Positions 42,770 to 51,036 of a DNA stretch of 64,000 nucleotides are shown here, one piece after another. The stretch comes from Pseudoprimorskyibacter insulae (GTDB lineage Bacteria; Pseudomonadota; Alphaproteobacteria; Rhodobacterales; Rhodobacteraceae). Under the pieces are notes generated by a model that searched no databases, was not told the origin of the DNA, and was given only the letters and a program-made list of their open reading frames with translations. The stretch's first letter is position 1. The number at the start of each line of letters is the position of its first letter. Location: NCBI RefSeq assembly GCF_900302505.1, contig NZ_OMOJ01000002.1, positions 62,001 through 126,000 of the forward strand, in the 5' to 3' direction. A program made the position numbers and the translations under genes.

Positions 42770-43180
42770 TTACTCGGCGACGCTGACCAGATAGGCGTAG
42801 ACGTCCTCGCCGCCCTTAGCGAGCTTGAACGACATCTTCGAACGGGCTGCGCCATCGTTCAAGTATTCAGCCAAGAAGCCCTTGGGGTCTTTGACATAGG
42901 CCTCAAAGGTTTCCTCGTCCCAGACCAGACCGGCTTCGCCAGCTTTCACCAAGTCAGCGCCATAGCCGAAATCGGCATAGCTGCCTGCGGTGCGGCCAAT
43001 AACGCCGTACAGGTTGGGGCCAGTTTTGCCACCTTTCACGATGGTATCATCCCCATTCGTGATGGCGTGGCAGGCTTTGCACTTCTTAAATGTCTTTTCA
43101 CCCTTCGCGGCGTCACCTTCTGCGAAGGCAGTTGTGGCGAGGGATGCAACTGCCAGTGCAGTAGCGATCGTCAGTTTCAT
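42770..43180 (-). CDS. Cytochrome c2-like c-type cytochrome
   Basis: 136 residues. Sec signal ends TAFA at residue 20. Haem motif CKACH (Cys34, Cys37, His38) and axial Met116 in SKMSF. The central KTGPNLYGVIGRTAGSYADFGYG is the class I cytochrome c2 pattern. It carries electrons in the periplasm, probably from the bc1 complex to an oxidase. The mature protein has about 116 residues. cycA is the likely name, though this group often has several paralogues. Confidence 0.9.
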   Translation of the reverse strand: MKLTIATALAVASLATTAFAEGDAAKGEKTFKKCKACHAITNGDDTIVKGGKTGPNLYGVIGRTAGSYADFGYGADLVKAGEAGLVWDEETFEAYVKDPKGFLAEYLNDGAARSKMSFKLAKGGEDVYAYLVSVAE

Positions 43181-43328
43181 GTGTAAACTCCCATGACACG
43201 TCTCCGAAGCGGAACCTAAGGGCTGTCACGGTCTCAAACAACAGATTTTGCGCTCAAAACCCTGCGACCAATGGGCGGGTAGACGTAGGCGGATTGACGA
43301 ACCCGGCAAAAATTTACATGAAGCCGGC

Positions 43329-43877
43329 ATGAATTCGCGCATTGACACAAACCAAACTGAAATCCCTGCTTGGGTGAACGGCACGCTTGTCCCGATGGAC
43401 AAACTTGCCGTCCATCAGCAGGGCCTGAAACACATGGCCATTTCGGTCTTTGTCTTGTGTGGTGACAAGATCCTGCTGCAACAACGGGCGGCGGCCAAGT
43501 ATCACACCCCGAACCTATGGGCGAACACCTGTTGCACCCATCCGCATTGGGGGGAAGCCAGCCTCGATTGTGCAAATCGTCGGCTACAGGAAGAACTGGG
43601 GATCGCCGGGTTAGATCTGATCCATCGCCAGCAGGTGGAATACCGCGCCGATGTGGGCGGCGACATGATCGAACACGAATTGGTTGAGATTTACACCGCC
43701 ATCGCGCCCGAAACGCTGGATATCTCGTTGAACCAAGATGAGGTTCAAGCTGTGCGGTGGGTGTCAGTGTCAGAGCTTGAACAGCAGATCGAGGAAACGC
43801 CCGATGCGTTTACGCCATGGCTGAAGATCTATCTGGATCAGCACAAGTCGGCGATTTTCGGCGAAACTCCGGCCTAG
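43329..43877 (+). CDS. idi: Isopentenyl-diphosphate delta-isomerase, type I
   Basis: 182 residues of the Nudix superfamily. The catalytic cysteine lies in ANTCCTHPHW (Cys69) and the Nudix helix is ANRRLQEELGI. It interconverts IPP and DMAPP for isoprenoid synthesis (quinones, carotenoids). The start at 43329 is supported by AAGCCGG and family alignment. Its stop overlaps the convergent smr stop. Confidence 0.94.
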   Translation: MNSRIDTNQTEIPAWVNGTLVPMDKLAVHQQGLKHMAISVFVLCGDKILLQQRAAAKYHTPNLWANTCCTHPHWGEASLDCANRRLQEELGIAGLDLIHRQQVEYRADVGGDMIEHELVEIYTAIAPETLDISLNQDEVQAVRWVSVSELEQQIEETPDAFTPWLKIYLDQHKSAIFGETPA

Positions 43878-44467
43878 CGACCCCGCCGCAGATAGACGTA
43901 ATAGGCACCAGCCCCGCCGTGTTTGATATGCGCTTCGGTGACTTGCAGCACGACATGGGTCAAGGGCGACAGCCGGAGCCATTGCGGCACTTGCCGTTTC
44001 AACACGCCGCGCCGCAAGGGCATTGGGTCATGCGGATCATCGCGTTGGCCCTTGCCGGTGATCACCAGAACCAGCCGAAACCCCCGCATATGCGAGGTTA
44101 GGATAAAGCGGTTTAGCACCGGATGCGCCTGATCGAGCGTCATTCCGTGCAGATCGATCCGCGCCTCAGGCACCAATTTGCCGCGACGCATCCGGCCAAA
44201 GGCCTTTTTGTCCATGTGCACGCCTGAGGTGGCCAGTTGCTGCGACACCGTTTGCGGCATTGCGGTTGATTCCGGCTTGGGCTTGGCGACTTGGCCCACA
44301 CGAAACCGGGGCAGGGGGGCCGGATCGGCGGCAGGCGCTTCAAATTGCGTGGGCATTTCGTCGGGGTCGCGCTTGGCCAAAGGGGACCGCCTTTGCAAAC
44401 GGTCCGTCGATTTGGCGACCAGTTCCCAAAGTTCAAGGTCTTCTTTTCTAAGGCGTCGCCGGCTCAT
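43874..44467 (-). CDS. Smr-domain protein
   Basis: 197 residues. An N-terminal basic, proline-rich half without clear structure is followed by a Smr (small MutS-related) domain from about 100, with the signature DLHGMTLDQA and VITGKG. Such domains bind or nick nucleic acids; stand-alone bacterial versions include ribosome-rescue endonucleases. It overlaps the mltA stop by four bases, so mltA, timA and smr form an operon. Confidence 0.88.
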   Translation of the reverse strand: MSRRRLRKEDLELWELVAKSTDRLQRRSPLAKRDPDEMPTQFEAPAADPAPLPRFRVGQVAKPKPESTAMPQTVSQQLATSGVHMDKKAFGRMRRGKLVPEARIDLHGMTLDQAHPVLNRFILTSHMRGFRLVLVITGKGQRDDPHDPMPLRRGVLKRQVPQWLRLSPLTHVVLQVTEAHIKHGGAGAYYVYLRRGR

Positions 44468-45504
44468 TGAATGCCTTCCGGCAACAAAGCATAGGCGCGT
44501 TGGATCGGCATCAGAACGACCATACGGCCGGGATCTTTCATCCGGCCAGCGGTGCGGCCCGCTGCATCACCCGTTCCCATGAAAATATCGGCACGTTGCG
44601 CGCCTTTGATCGCGGACCCTGTGTCTTGCGCGACCATCAAGCGGCGCATCGCATTGTCACCGCCTTTTTCAATCCAAACCGGCGCGCCCAAGGGCGTGTA
44701 ACGCGGATCAACAGCGATGGACCGCAGCTTGGTGATGGAACGGTTCATCGCGCCAAGCGGCCCCAGATGTGCGGGAACTTGGTTCACTTCGCGGAAGAAC
44801 ACGAACGATGGGTTGTGATACAGCAGTTCGGCCCCATCGCGCGGATTGCGTCGGACCCAGGATTTGATCACCTGTGCGGACACCTGATGAGGCTCATAGA
44901 TCCCGCGTCGCACCAGTTCTTGGCCGACAGATCGGTAGGGGTGCCCATTTTTGCCGCCATAGCCCACGCGGATAAACCCACCATCGGGCAGGCGGATACG
45001 TCCAGACCCTTGTATTTGAAGAAAAAACAGCTCAACCGGGTCGTCGACCCATGCGATTTCAAGCCCACGCCCGTCCATCACCCCGGATGTCATGATTTGG
45101 CGACGGCTGATCCAGCTTCCATCCCGCGCTTCGGGCGGAAGGCGGTAGATCGGGTATTTGTATCGACTGGTTGGGGTACGCGATCCGTCAAGTTCGGGTT
45201 CAAAATAGCCTGTAAACAGCGCTTCACTTCCGTCGGACACCAGAACCGGGCGGAAAAACAGTTCAAAAAACTGCTTGCCGTCGTCCAAATCGCGTGCGGC
45301 AGCGCAAAGCGTTAACCAATCAGGCTCTGACAGATCGGCGCAGGTGTTGCGAAACACCTCAAGCGCGGCGTTGTGATCGTCATCTTCCCACCCGTTCAGA
45401 TCCTCAAACCCGAGGATCGAATAGCTGTGTTCGGTTTCCGCTTCGGACTCTGATCCCGCCATGACTAACCCCAGCAACAAAAGAGCCCAAAGCGATCTGA
45501 TCAT
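44464..45504 (-). CDS. mltA: Membrane-bound lytic murein transglycosylase A
   Basis: 346 residues. An N-terminal signal (LWALLLLGLVMAGSESEAE) without a clear lipobox Cys is unusual, since E. coli MltA is a lipoprotein. The family body has LFTGYFEPELDGSR, FFLQIQGSGRI and RVGYGGKNGHPYRSVG. The catalytic Asp is in RADIFMGTG. It cuts glycan strands to 1,6-anhydro ends in the periplasm. It overlaps timA by four bases. Confidence 0.92.
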   Translation of the reverse strand: MIRSLWALLLLGLVMAGSESEAETEHSYSILGFEDLNGWEDDDHNAALEVFRNTCADLSEPDWLTLCAAARDLDDGKQFFELFFRPVLVSDGSEALFTGYFEPELDGSRTPTSRYKYPIYRLPPEARDGSWISRRQIMTSGVMDGRGLEIAWVDDPVELFFLQIQGSGRIRLPDGGFIRVGYGGKNGHPYRSVGQELVRRGIYEPHQVSAQVIKSWVRRNPRDGAELLYHNPSFVFFREVNQVPAHLGPLGAMNRSITKLRSIAVDPRYTPLGAPVWIEKGGDNAMRRLMVAQDTGSAIKGAQRADIFMGTGDAAGRTAGRMKDPGRMVVLMPIQRAYALLPEGIQ

Positions 45505-46160
45505 TCGCCCGTGGCGACAAGCTGCCAGTTCGGATCGGACGCGCCCATGCTGCGGGCAAAGGTCCAGACATCTTTCTGACGTTTGATCTGTGTCGCACTG
45601 CCTTCGATGATTTCACCCGCATTGTCGCGCACTGCCGAGGTCAGCTCACCAATGAATTTGACCGAAACCTCAGCCGTTTGCGTTGCATCGTCAAAGGTCG
45701 CATCGGCCAGTGACATTTCGCGAACGCCGATGAATTCGGCCTCAATCGTCAGGCCCTGCGCGTTGCGTGCTTCAACCACCTCGGCAAAGGTGGCGTAGAC
45801 GTCTTCATCCAGAAACGGTTTGATTTCGGCCAGATCGCCGCGTTCAAACCCCATCAGGATCATTTCATAGGCACCGCGCGCCCCGCCCAGAAATTCACCC
45901 ACATTGAAGGATGGTTCAGCGCGTTTCATTCGGGCCAACGCATCAGCGGCGTCGCTGCCTTCGGGCACATGGTCGATGATATCGCGGTCCGGGCCACCAT
46001 CGATTACTTCAAACTCGGGCTTAGGCGCACGACGTTCAACCGGTTTGACGACCGGAGGCTCTTCGTAGCCGTCACGTGTTCCCAGCACGCTTTTCAGGCG
46101 CAGGATCAGGAAAATTGCGACAGCGGCCAGGGCCAGAAGCTGAAAAATAGGCGAGTTCAT
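45501..46160 (-). CDS. Tim44-like protein TimA
   Basis: 219 residues from the ATG at 46160, preceded by AGAGG. One N-terminal membrane helix (about 3-22), a charged linker, then a Tim44-like domain of about 150 residues (SFNVGEFLGGARGAYEMILMGFERGD; the C-terminal KRQKDVWTFARSMGASDPNW). It is the bacterial relative of the mitochondrial import motor adaptor. Its role in bacteria is not well settled. It is divergent from fxsA. Confidence 0.87.
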   Translation of the reverse strand: MNSPIFQLLALAAVAIFLILRLKSVLGTRDGYEEPPVVKPVERRAPKPEFEVIDGGPDRDIIDHVPEGSDAADALARMKRAEPSFNVGEFLGGARGAYEMILMGFERGDLAEIKPFLDEDVYATFAEVVEARNAQGLTIEAEFIGVREMSLADATFDDATQTAEVSVKFIGELTSAVRDNAGEIIEGSATQIKRQKDVWTFARSMGASDPNWQLVATGE

Positions 46161-46260
46161 TGATACCTCTTGTTGCACACGTGGTAACTACGGCGCTCTG
46201 CAACTATGTAGGGGCTAGGCGGGTTCAAGTCTACTATGCGACCCGCGAAAGGAGACCAAG

Positions 46261-46746
46261 ATGTGGATGTTGCTAGCCTTCGTCGCAGTGCCGATGATCG
46301 AAATCGCCCTTTTTATCCAAGTTGGCGGCCTAATCGGGCTATTTCCGACGCTTTTGATCGTTGTCATTACGGCGATTATTGGCACGTCACTTGTCAGAAG
46401 TCAGGGCGCGATGGCGATGAAGGGGCTACGATCGTCGTTTTCGCGGCTGGATGATCCGACGCGGCCCTTGGCCGATGGCGCGATGATCCTTGTGGCCGGG
46501 GCCTTGTTGCTGACGCCGGGGTTTTTCACCGACTTTGTCGGATTCTCGCTTCTGATGCCGCCGGTCCGCGAAGCAATCTACCGACATTTGCGCAAACGTA
46601 TCCGGGTTCAGCAGTTCGAAATGGGCCAACGCGGCGGGTTTGACACACACAGACCGCGCGATCCGAATGTGATCGATGGATCTTACGAAGAGGTGGAAAC
46701 GGCCAAAAAGCCCAGCGACGGGCCTTCTGGCTGGACGAAGCATTGA
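46261..46746 (+). CDS. fxsA: FxsA-family membrane protein
   Basis: 161 residues with three membrane helices in the first 100 residues (LAFVAVPMIEIALFIQVGGLIGLF; LLIVVITAIIGTSLV; ILVAGALLLTPGFFTDFVGFSLL). FxsA limits exclusion of phage T7 in E. coli; its general role is unknown. AAAGGAG lies seven bases before the ATG. The gene lies just upstream of secB, an arrangement common in alphaproteobacteria. Confidence 0.92.
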   Translation: MWMLLAFVAVPMIEIALFIQVGGLIGLFPTLLIVVITAIIGTSLVRSQGAMAMKGLRSSFSRLDDPTRPLADGAMILVAGALLLTPGFFTDFVGFSLLMPPVREAIYRHLRKRIRVQQFEMGQRGGFDTHRPRDPNVIDGSYEEVETAKKPSDGPSGWTKH

Positions 46747-46804
46747 GACCGGGCCTGTGACCTGATAAAGCCAAATGCGACCACATTTCTTGGGAGAAAT
46801 TTAG

Positions 46805-47311
46805 ATGGCCGAAAACGAAAACGCACAGGCCGCTGCACCGCAGGCGCCTCAGGTTAAGATGAATGTTCTGGCTCAGTTCATTCGCGACATGTCGTTCGAA
46901 AACATCCTGTCGCAAAAAGGCGCGACCGGTGAAGTGCAGCCCGACGTCAAAGTCCAGGTCAATCTGGATGCCAAGAAGCGTCAGGCCGACAACCAGTACG
47001 AAGTTGTGCTGAAGCTTAAAGTCGACTCGACCTCGAAGTCGAACGGCGAACACCTGTTCCTGCTGGAGCTGGACTATGTTGGCGTGTTCAACATCGAAGG
47101 CATCCCGGAAGAGCAGCTGCACCCCTATCTGCTGATCGAATGCCCGCGCATGCTGTTCCCGTTCGTGCGCCGCATCGTGTCGGACGTGACCCGCGACGGT
47201 GGCTTCCCGCCGCTGAACCTGGAAACGATCGACTTTATGGCGCTGTACCGCAACGAACTGCTGCGCCGTCAGGCTGCAACGGCTGCAGGCGAGGTCAAGG
47301 CAGACGCCTGA
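46805..47311 (+). CDS. secB: Protein-export chaperone SecB
   Basis: 168 residues. It keeps precursor proteins unfolded and passes them to SecA. Family strings include VLAQFIRDMSFEN, HLFLLELDYVGVF, IECPRMLFPFVRRIVSDVTRDGGFPPL. A Gly-less Ala-rich head is usual for this group. Its stop directly abuts the convergent dnaQ stop, with no room for a terminator. Confidence 0.95.
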   Translation: MAENENAQAAAPQAPQVKMNVLAQFIRDMSFENILSQKGATGEVQPDVKVQVNLDAKKRQADNQYEVVLKLKVDSTSKSNGEHLFLLELDYVGVFNIEGIPEEQLHPYLLIECPRMLFPFVRRIVSDVTRDGGFPPLNLETIDFMALYRNELLRRQAATAAGEVKADA

Positions 47312-48043
47312 TCAGACTTTGCGCCACAGCGCTTTGTCCCCCATCTTCTCGACAAAGGCGGCGTGAGCCGCCTTTTCTTCGTCCGTGATCCGGGACGGCA
47401 ATGGGTTTGCCCTCTTTTCAGGGCGCCATGTGGATTGATCGCCCGCCGAACCAGCGGCACCCGACGATTGAGTCGACAGGCCGAAATCGGGCTGTTTGCC
47501 GCCAATCAGCTCAAGATACACATCCGCCAGGATTTCCGAGTCAAGCAACGCGCCGTGCAAGGTACGTGACGTGTTGTCGATTCCGAACCGGCGGCACAGG
47601 GCATCCAACGACGCGGGCGAGCCGGGAAAGCGTTTGCGCGCAATGGCCAGCGTATCAAGCGCCTGATCCCACGGCAGTTCCCGTAAGCCCATGCGCCGCA
47701 GTTCGAAATTCAGGAACTTCATGTCAAAGCTGGCATTGTGGATCACCAGCTTAGCATCGCCGACGAAATCGAGGAATTTTTGCCCAACCTTGGCAAACAC
47801 CGGCTTATCGCGCAGCAATACCGCACCGGGCGCGGGCGGTTGCGGCGGTTCGAGCAAATCCGGGCCAATGCCGTGCACTTTGAAAGCGTCCATCGGCATG
47901 GACCGTTCGGGGTTGATATATTCGTGGAACGTGGCCCCCGTCGGAACGTGGTTGAAAAGCTCCAGCCCCCCGATTTCAACAATCCGGTCGCCCTGTTCGG
48001 GATCAAACCCCGTGGTTTCGGTATCGAGAACGATTTCCCGCAT
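47312..48043 (-). CDS. dnaQ: DNA polymerase III epsilon subunit
   Basis: 243 residues. DEDDh exonuclease: Asp7 and Glu9 in DTETTGF, HNASFDMKFLN, and LHGALLDSEILADVY supplying the His and last Asp. It proofreads for the replicative polymerase. It is the last gene of maf-aroE-coaE-dnaQ, transcribed away from the candidate origin, and is one base after the coaE stop. Confidence 0.95.
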   Translation of the reverse strand: MREIVLDTETTGFDPEQGDRIVEIGGLELFNHVPTGATFHEYINPERSMPMDAFKVHGIGPDLLEPPQPPAPGAVLLRDKPVFAKVGQKFLDFVGDAKLVIHNASFDMKFLNFELRRMGLRELPWDQALDTLAIARKRFPGSPASLDALCRRFGIDNTSRTLHGALLDSEILADVYLELIGGKQPDFGLSTQSSGAAGSAGDQSTWRPEKRANPLPSRITDEEKAAHAAFVEKMGDKALWRKV

Positions 48044-48044
48044 A

Positions 48045-48629
48045 TCAGACCCTGCCTTTGATCTGGCTCAGCACGTCCTGCACCGCAGCCTGTGCACCCT
48101 CAAGTGTGTCGGTTGGTATGATATAGTCTGACCGGGCGCATTTGTCCTCAATCGGCATTTGCTTGGCCAAGATCTGCTCAAACTGCGCCTCAGACATCGT
48201 GCCGCGCGCCATGACACGGCTGCGCTGTTCGTCCGGCCCAACAAACACGCAAGCCACAGCGTCAAATTCGCCCTCAGACCCGGTTTCAAACAGCAAAGGG
48301 ATGTCGAAAACGGCGATATCGGCCTTGGTTTCGGCTGCAAACGCCGCGCGATCATCGCGCACCAGCGGATGAACGATGGACTCAATCCGGGGCAGGGCGG
48401 TGCGATCGGCCTGAATGATGGTGCGCAGCGCGTCACGTGAAACGCTGTCATCCCGGATCGCCAGAGGGAAGGCCGCCGCCATAGGGGCAACCGCCGCGCC
48501 GCCTTTGGCATAAAGGCGATGAACCGCCGCATCCGCATCCCAAACGGCGCACCCCGCCGCCGCAAACATTGCCGCGGTGGTGGATTTGCCCATTCCAATG
48601 GATCCCGTCAGGCCGAGCTTGAACGTCAC
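48045..48629 (-). CDS. coaE: Dephospho-CoA kinase
   Basis: 194 residues beginning with GTG, overlapping the aroE stop by four bases (GTGA). P-loop GSIGMGKST at 9-17; the CoA-binding acid lies in VWDADAAVHRLY. It performs the last step of coenzyme A synthesis. Order and overlaps with aroE and dnaQ are the standard alphaproteobacterial arrangement. Confidence 0.95.
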   Translation of the reverse strand: MTFKLGLTGSIGMGKSTTAAMFAAAGCAVWDADAAVHRLYAKGGAAVAPMAAAFPLAIRDDSVSRDALRTIIQADRTALPRIESIVHPLVRDDRAAFAAETKADIAVFDIPLLFETGSEGEFDAVACVFVGPDEQRSRVMARGTMSEAQFEQILAKQMPIEDKCARSDYIIPTDTLEGAQAAVQDVLSQIKGRV

Positions 48630-49459
48630 CCCAAAACCACCCGGCGCAGATCTTCGGTCACTTCAGGGCGGACGCCAAACCAGCGTTCAAACCCCGGCAC
48701 GGCCTGATGCAGCAACATACCGACACCGTCCACGATACGGCAGTCTTTGTCCTTGGCGGTTTGCAGCAGTTTGGTCATCATCGGGGTATAAACCAGATCT
48801 GACACCACGGTGCCGGGCCGCAGGCCATCCAGCGGAATGCGCATTTCGGCCTTGCCGACCATGCCCAAAGACGTGGTGTTCACCAGAAGAACCGCGTCTT
48901 CGATCGCATTGCCGACATGCACCCAATCCACAACCTCGACACGCTTGCCGAATTCGTCTTTCAGGTTATCCGCCCGAATGCGGGTGCGGTTCGAAAGAAT
49001 GATGCGCTGAGTGCCTGCATCCAGAAGCGAGGCAAGCACAGCACGCGCCGCACCGCCTGCGCCCAGCACAACGGCGGTTCCGGCGTCGGCTTTCCAATCG
49101 GGGAGGGTTTGGCGAATGTTCTGAATAAACCCGTAACCATCTGTATTATCGGCGTGAATCTGACCGTCAGGACGGAAAATCAGCGTATTCGCAGCGCCGA
49201 TCAGGGTGGCGCGATCTGTCACCAGATCGGCGATTTCTAACGCTTTTTCCTTATAGGGAATGGTGACGTTGAGACCGACAAAGCCCAGTTTGGGCAACAT
49301 CCGCAGGGCAGATTCCAGATCGTCGGGCATGATCTCCATCGGGATGTAGTGCCCGCGAATTCCCAGTGTTCGCAGCCAATGGCCATGCAGCCGAGGGGAC
49401 TTTGAATGCGCAATCGGCGATCCGATCACACCTGCCAAGGGCACTCTTGTTTCACTCAT
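48626..49459 (-). CDS. aroE: Shikimate dehydrogenase
   Basis: 277 residues. Substrate motif GSPIAHSKSPRLHG, catalytic Lys in IPYKEKAL, NADP-binding GAGGAARAVL followed by LSNRTR, and C-terminal GVGMLLHQA. It reduces 3-dehydroshikimate in aromatic amino acid synthesis. It overlaps maf by four bases. Confidence 0.96.
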   Translation of the reverse strand: MSETRVPLAGVIGSPIAHSKSPRLHGHWLRTLGIRGHYIPMEIMPDDLESALRMLPKLGFVGLNVTIPYKEKALEIADLVTDRATLIGAANTLIFRPDGQIHADNTDGYGFIQNIRQTLPDWKADAGTAVVLGAGGAARAVLASLLDAGTQRIILSNRTRIRADNLKDEFGKRVEVVDWVHVGNAIEDAVLLVNTTSLGMVGKAEMRIPLDGLRPGTVVSDLVYTPMMTKLLQTAKDKDCRIVDGVGMLLHQAVPGFERWFGVRPEVTEDLRRVVLG

Positions 49460-50055
49460 CCTTCAATGTCTCCTCTTACGGTCAGGAAGCCAAGAAGCTC
49501 TACCAATGGCAGCCCGAGGACATTGAAATAATCCCCGTCGATTCGAGCAAACAGCCTGACGCCCTCTTCTTCCAGTTTATAGGCTCCGACGGAATGGCGA
49601 ATGCTGTCCCAGTTCCGTTCAATATACCCGTTCAAATATGTGTCGCTGGCGCTGCGCATCTGAAGCCGCACTTGGCCCACATGACGCCAGATCGGTTTCC
49701 GGTCATGGTAGAGCACCGCCGCAGACAGCAGGCTGTGCCGGTGACCGCGCAACGCCTGAAGCTGGGTTAACGCATCTTGAGGCGAGGAAGGTTTGCTGAA
49801 GATCTGACCTTGGAAGTCCAGCACCTGATCGCAGCCCAGCACAAGCGTATCAGGGTTCTTGTCACTGACTTTGGCGGCCTTAGACTCGGCCAAAGCATCG
49901 GCCACATCGCGGGGCGAGGCACCTTCGGCAATCAGCGCGTCGCGGATCATGTCTTCGTCCACGCGTGGCTTGATCACGTCAAACGCGATACCCGCATTCC
50001 GCAGCAATTGCGCCCGGATTTCGGAACCAGACGCCAAGATGATGGTCTGAGACAT
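49456..50055 (-). CDS. maf: Maf-family nucleotide pyrophosphatase
   Basis: 199 residues from the ATG at 50055 (an ATG at 50073 is also possible). N-terminal IILASGSEIRAQLLRNAG binds the nucleotide; LVLGCDQVLDF supplies the catalytic acid. Maf proteins remove non-canonical or excess nucleotides (dTTP, UTP, m7GTP). It is the first gene left of the candidate origin, and its start region overlaps a DnaA-box-like TGTGGATAG. Confidence 0.92.
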   Translation of the reverse strand: MSQTIILASGSEIRAQLLRNAGIAFDVIKPRVDEDMIRDALIAEGASPRDVADALAESKAAKVSDKNPDTLVLGCDQVLDFQGQIFSKPSSPQDALTQLQALRGHRHSLLSAAVLYHDRKPIWRHVGQVRLQMRSASDTYLNGYIERNWDSIRHSVGAYKLEEEGVRLFARIDGDYFNVLGLPLVELLGFLTVRGDIEG

Positions 50056-50239
50056 GTGGATAGGTCCGTTCATAACCCTGCAGATAGACTATCTGATCGT
50101 TTTGGGGAAAACGGCCCGTCTTTGCAAGCAGAGGACAACCACCTGAGTCGCGCACCGGATCAGGGTCATTGTTCGGGCTGTTAGGAGGATAAGCGAGCAG
50201 AGGCTAGGATCTTTCGAGTGCACCCTTTCGCCAACAAAG

Positions 50240-50248
50240 TTATCCACA
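50240..50248 (+). promoter_or_regulatory. DnaA box, perfect
   Basis: TTATCCACA, identical to the strong E. coli DnaA box. It is the best of several boxes in this intergenic region; CTATCCACA (minus strand, 50063-50055) is one mismatch away. Confidence 0.75.
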
Positions 50249-50334
50249 AACTGATGCAACTTAGCGTCACGTTAAACATATGATGTATATGAAAAAAATT
50301 CGTTATCGAAAAACCGGGCAAACAGCCCTACTGT

Positions 50335-50343
50335 TTGTCCACA
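50335..50343 (+). promoter_or_regulatory. DnaA box, one mismatch
   Basis: TTGTCCACA. It partly overlaps the right arm of the inverted repeat at 50316-50340. Confidence 0.6.
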
Positions 50344-50368
50344 GCGAAACAGTCCGTTGATAACTTCG

Positions 50369-50389
50369 TTAACGATTCATTAATCCACA
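50369..50389 (+). promoter_or_regulatory. CtrA-type box overlapping a DnaA box
   Basis: TTAA (50369-50372) and TTAA (50380-50383) are seven bases apart, the exact CtrA consensus, and the DnaA-like TAATCCACA starts at 50381. In Caulobacter, CtrA blocks origin firing by binding sites that overlap DnaA sites, so this arrangement suggests the same control. Confidence 0.65.
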
Positions 50390-50472
50390 GACTCTGGTCC
50401 CACCTAAGACATCATCATCTTTTTCTTTATATAATTTTTTATTAATGAGTGTTCAGGTCTAAGGAGCCCACC

Positions 50473-50922
50473 ATGTCTGATATCCTGATCATCGCCTATC
50501 CATGGGTAAAAGCCCTGCATGTCATGGCAGTCTTGTCCTGGATGGCTGGCCTGTTCTATCTGCCCCGACTCTTTGTCTATCACGCTGAACGCGCAACACG
50601 CGGCGATCAGCTGGATGAGACGCTGCAAGTGATGGAACACAAGCTGCTGCGCTTCATCATGAACCCAGCAATGGTTGTGGCGTGGGTCTGCGGGCTTATC
50701 ATGGTTTTTACGCCCGGTATCGTCGGCTGGGACTGGGTTTGGCCGTGGACCAAGGGCGCAGCCGTTCTAGCGATGACATGGTTCCACCACTGGGCTGCGA
50801 AGGAACGCAAAGTCTTTGCTAAGGGAACGGCATCGAAAACGGGCCGACAGTACCGGATGATGAACGAACTGCCGACCTTGTTCATGGTGGTGATCGTCCT
50901 GTCGGTGATCGTCAAATTCTGA
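50473..50922 (+). CDS. hemJ: HemJ-type protoporphyrinogen oxidase
   Basis: 149 residues with four membrane helices (about 8-30, 55-80, 84-105, 125-148). Conserved His in ALHVMAVLSWMAGLFYLPRLFVYH and the terminal NELPTLFMVVIVLSVIVKF match HemJ (UPF0093). It oxidises protoporphyrinogen IX in haem synthesis. The ATG at 50473 has AAGGAG upstream. It is the first gene right of the candidate origin; hemE, which often accompanies it, is absent here. Confidence 0.92.
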   Translation: MSDILIIAYPWVKALHVMAVLSWMAGLFYLPRLFVYHAERATRGDQLDETLQVMEHKLLRFIMNPAMVVAWVCGLIMVFTPGIVGWDWVWPWTKGAAVLAMTWFHHWAAKERKVFAKGTASKTGRQYRMMNELPTLFMVVIVLSVIVKF

Positions 50923-51036
50923 GGCCGATTGACTCAGAAGGGTGTTGAGATTATACGGCGAACGCTGGTCCGTCCGGGCCAAAGCACTTCCTGTTTAGTA
51001 TTTTCGATGACGCCCGAAGATGGGCGAGGAGGGCAT

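Larger units (their letters stand above)
50056..50472. other. Candidate chromosomal replication origin (oriC)
   Basis: This 417-base gene-free stretch lies between divergent maf-aroE-coaE-dnaQ (minus) and hemJ-rho-mnmE-mnmG-rsmG-parAB (plus), the setting of oriC in Caulobacter and many alphaproteobacteria. It holds one perfect DnaA box, several one-mismatch boxes, a CtrA-type TTAA-N7-TTAA, an inverted repeat GGGCAAACAG/CTGTTTGTCC (50316-50325, 50331-50340; 9 of 10 pairs), and an AT-rich tract near 50417-50447 that could unwind. Plus-strand sequence changes from C-rich left of it to G-rich right of it. Three parS sites lie 3-5 kb to the right. No ORF of note lies within it. Confidence 0.75.
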
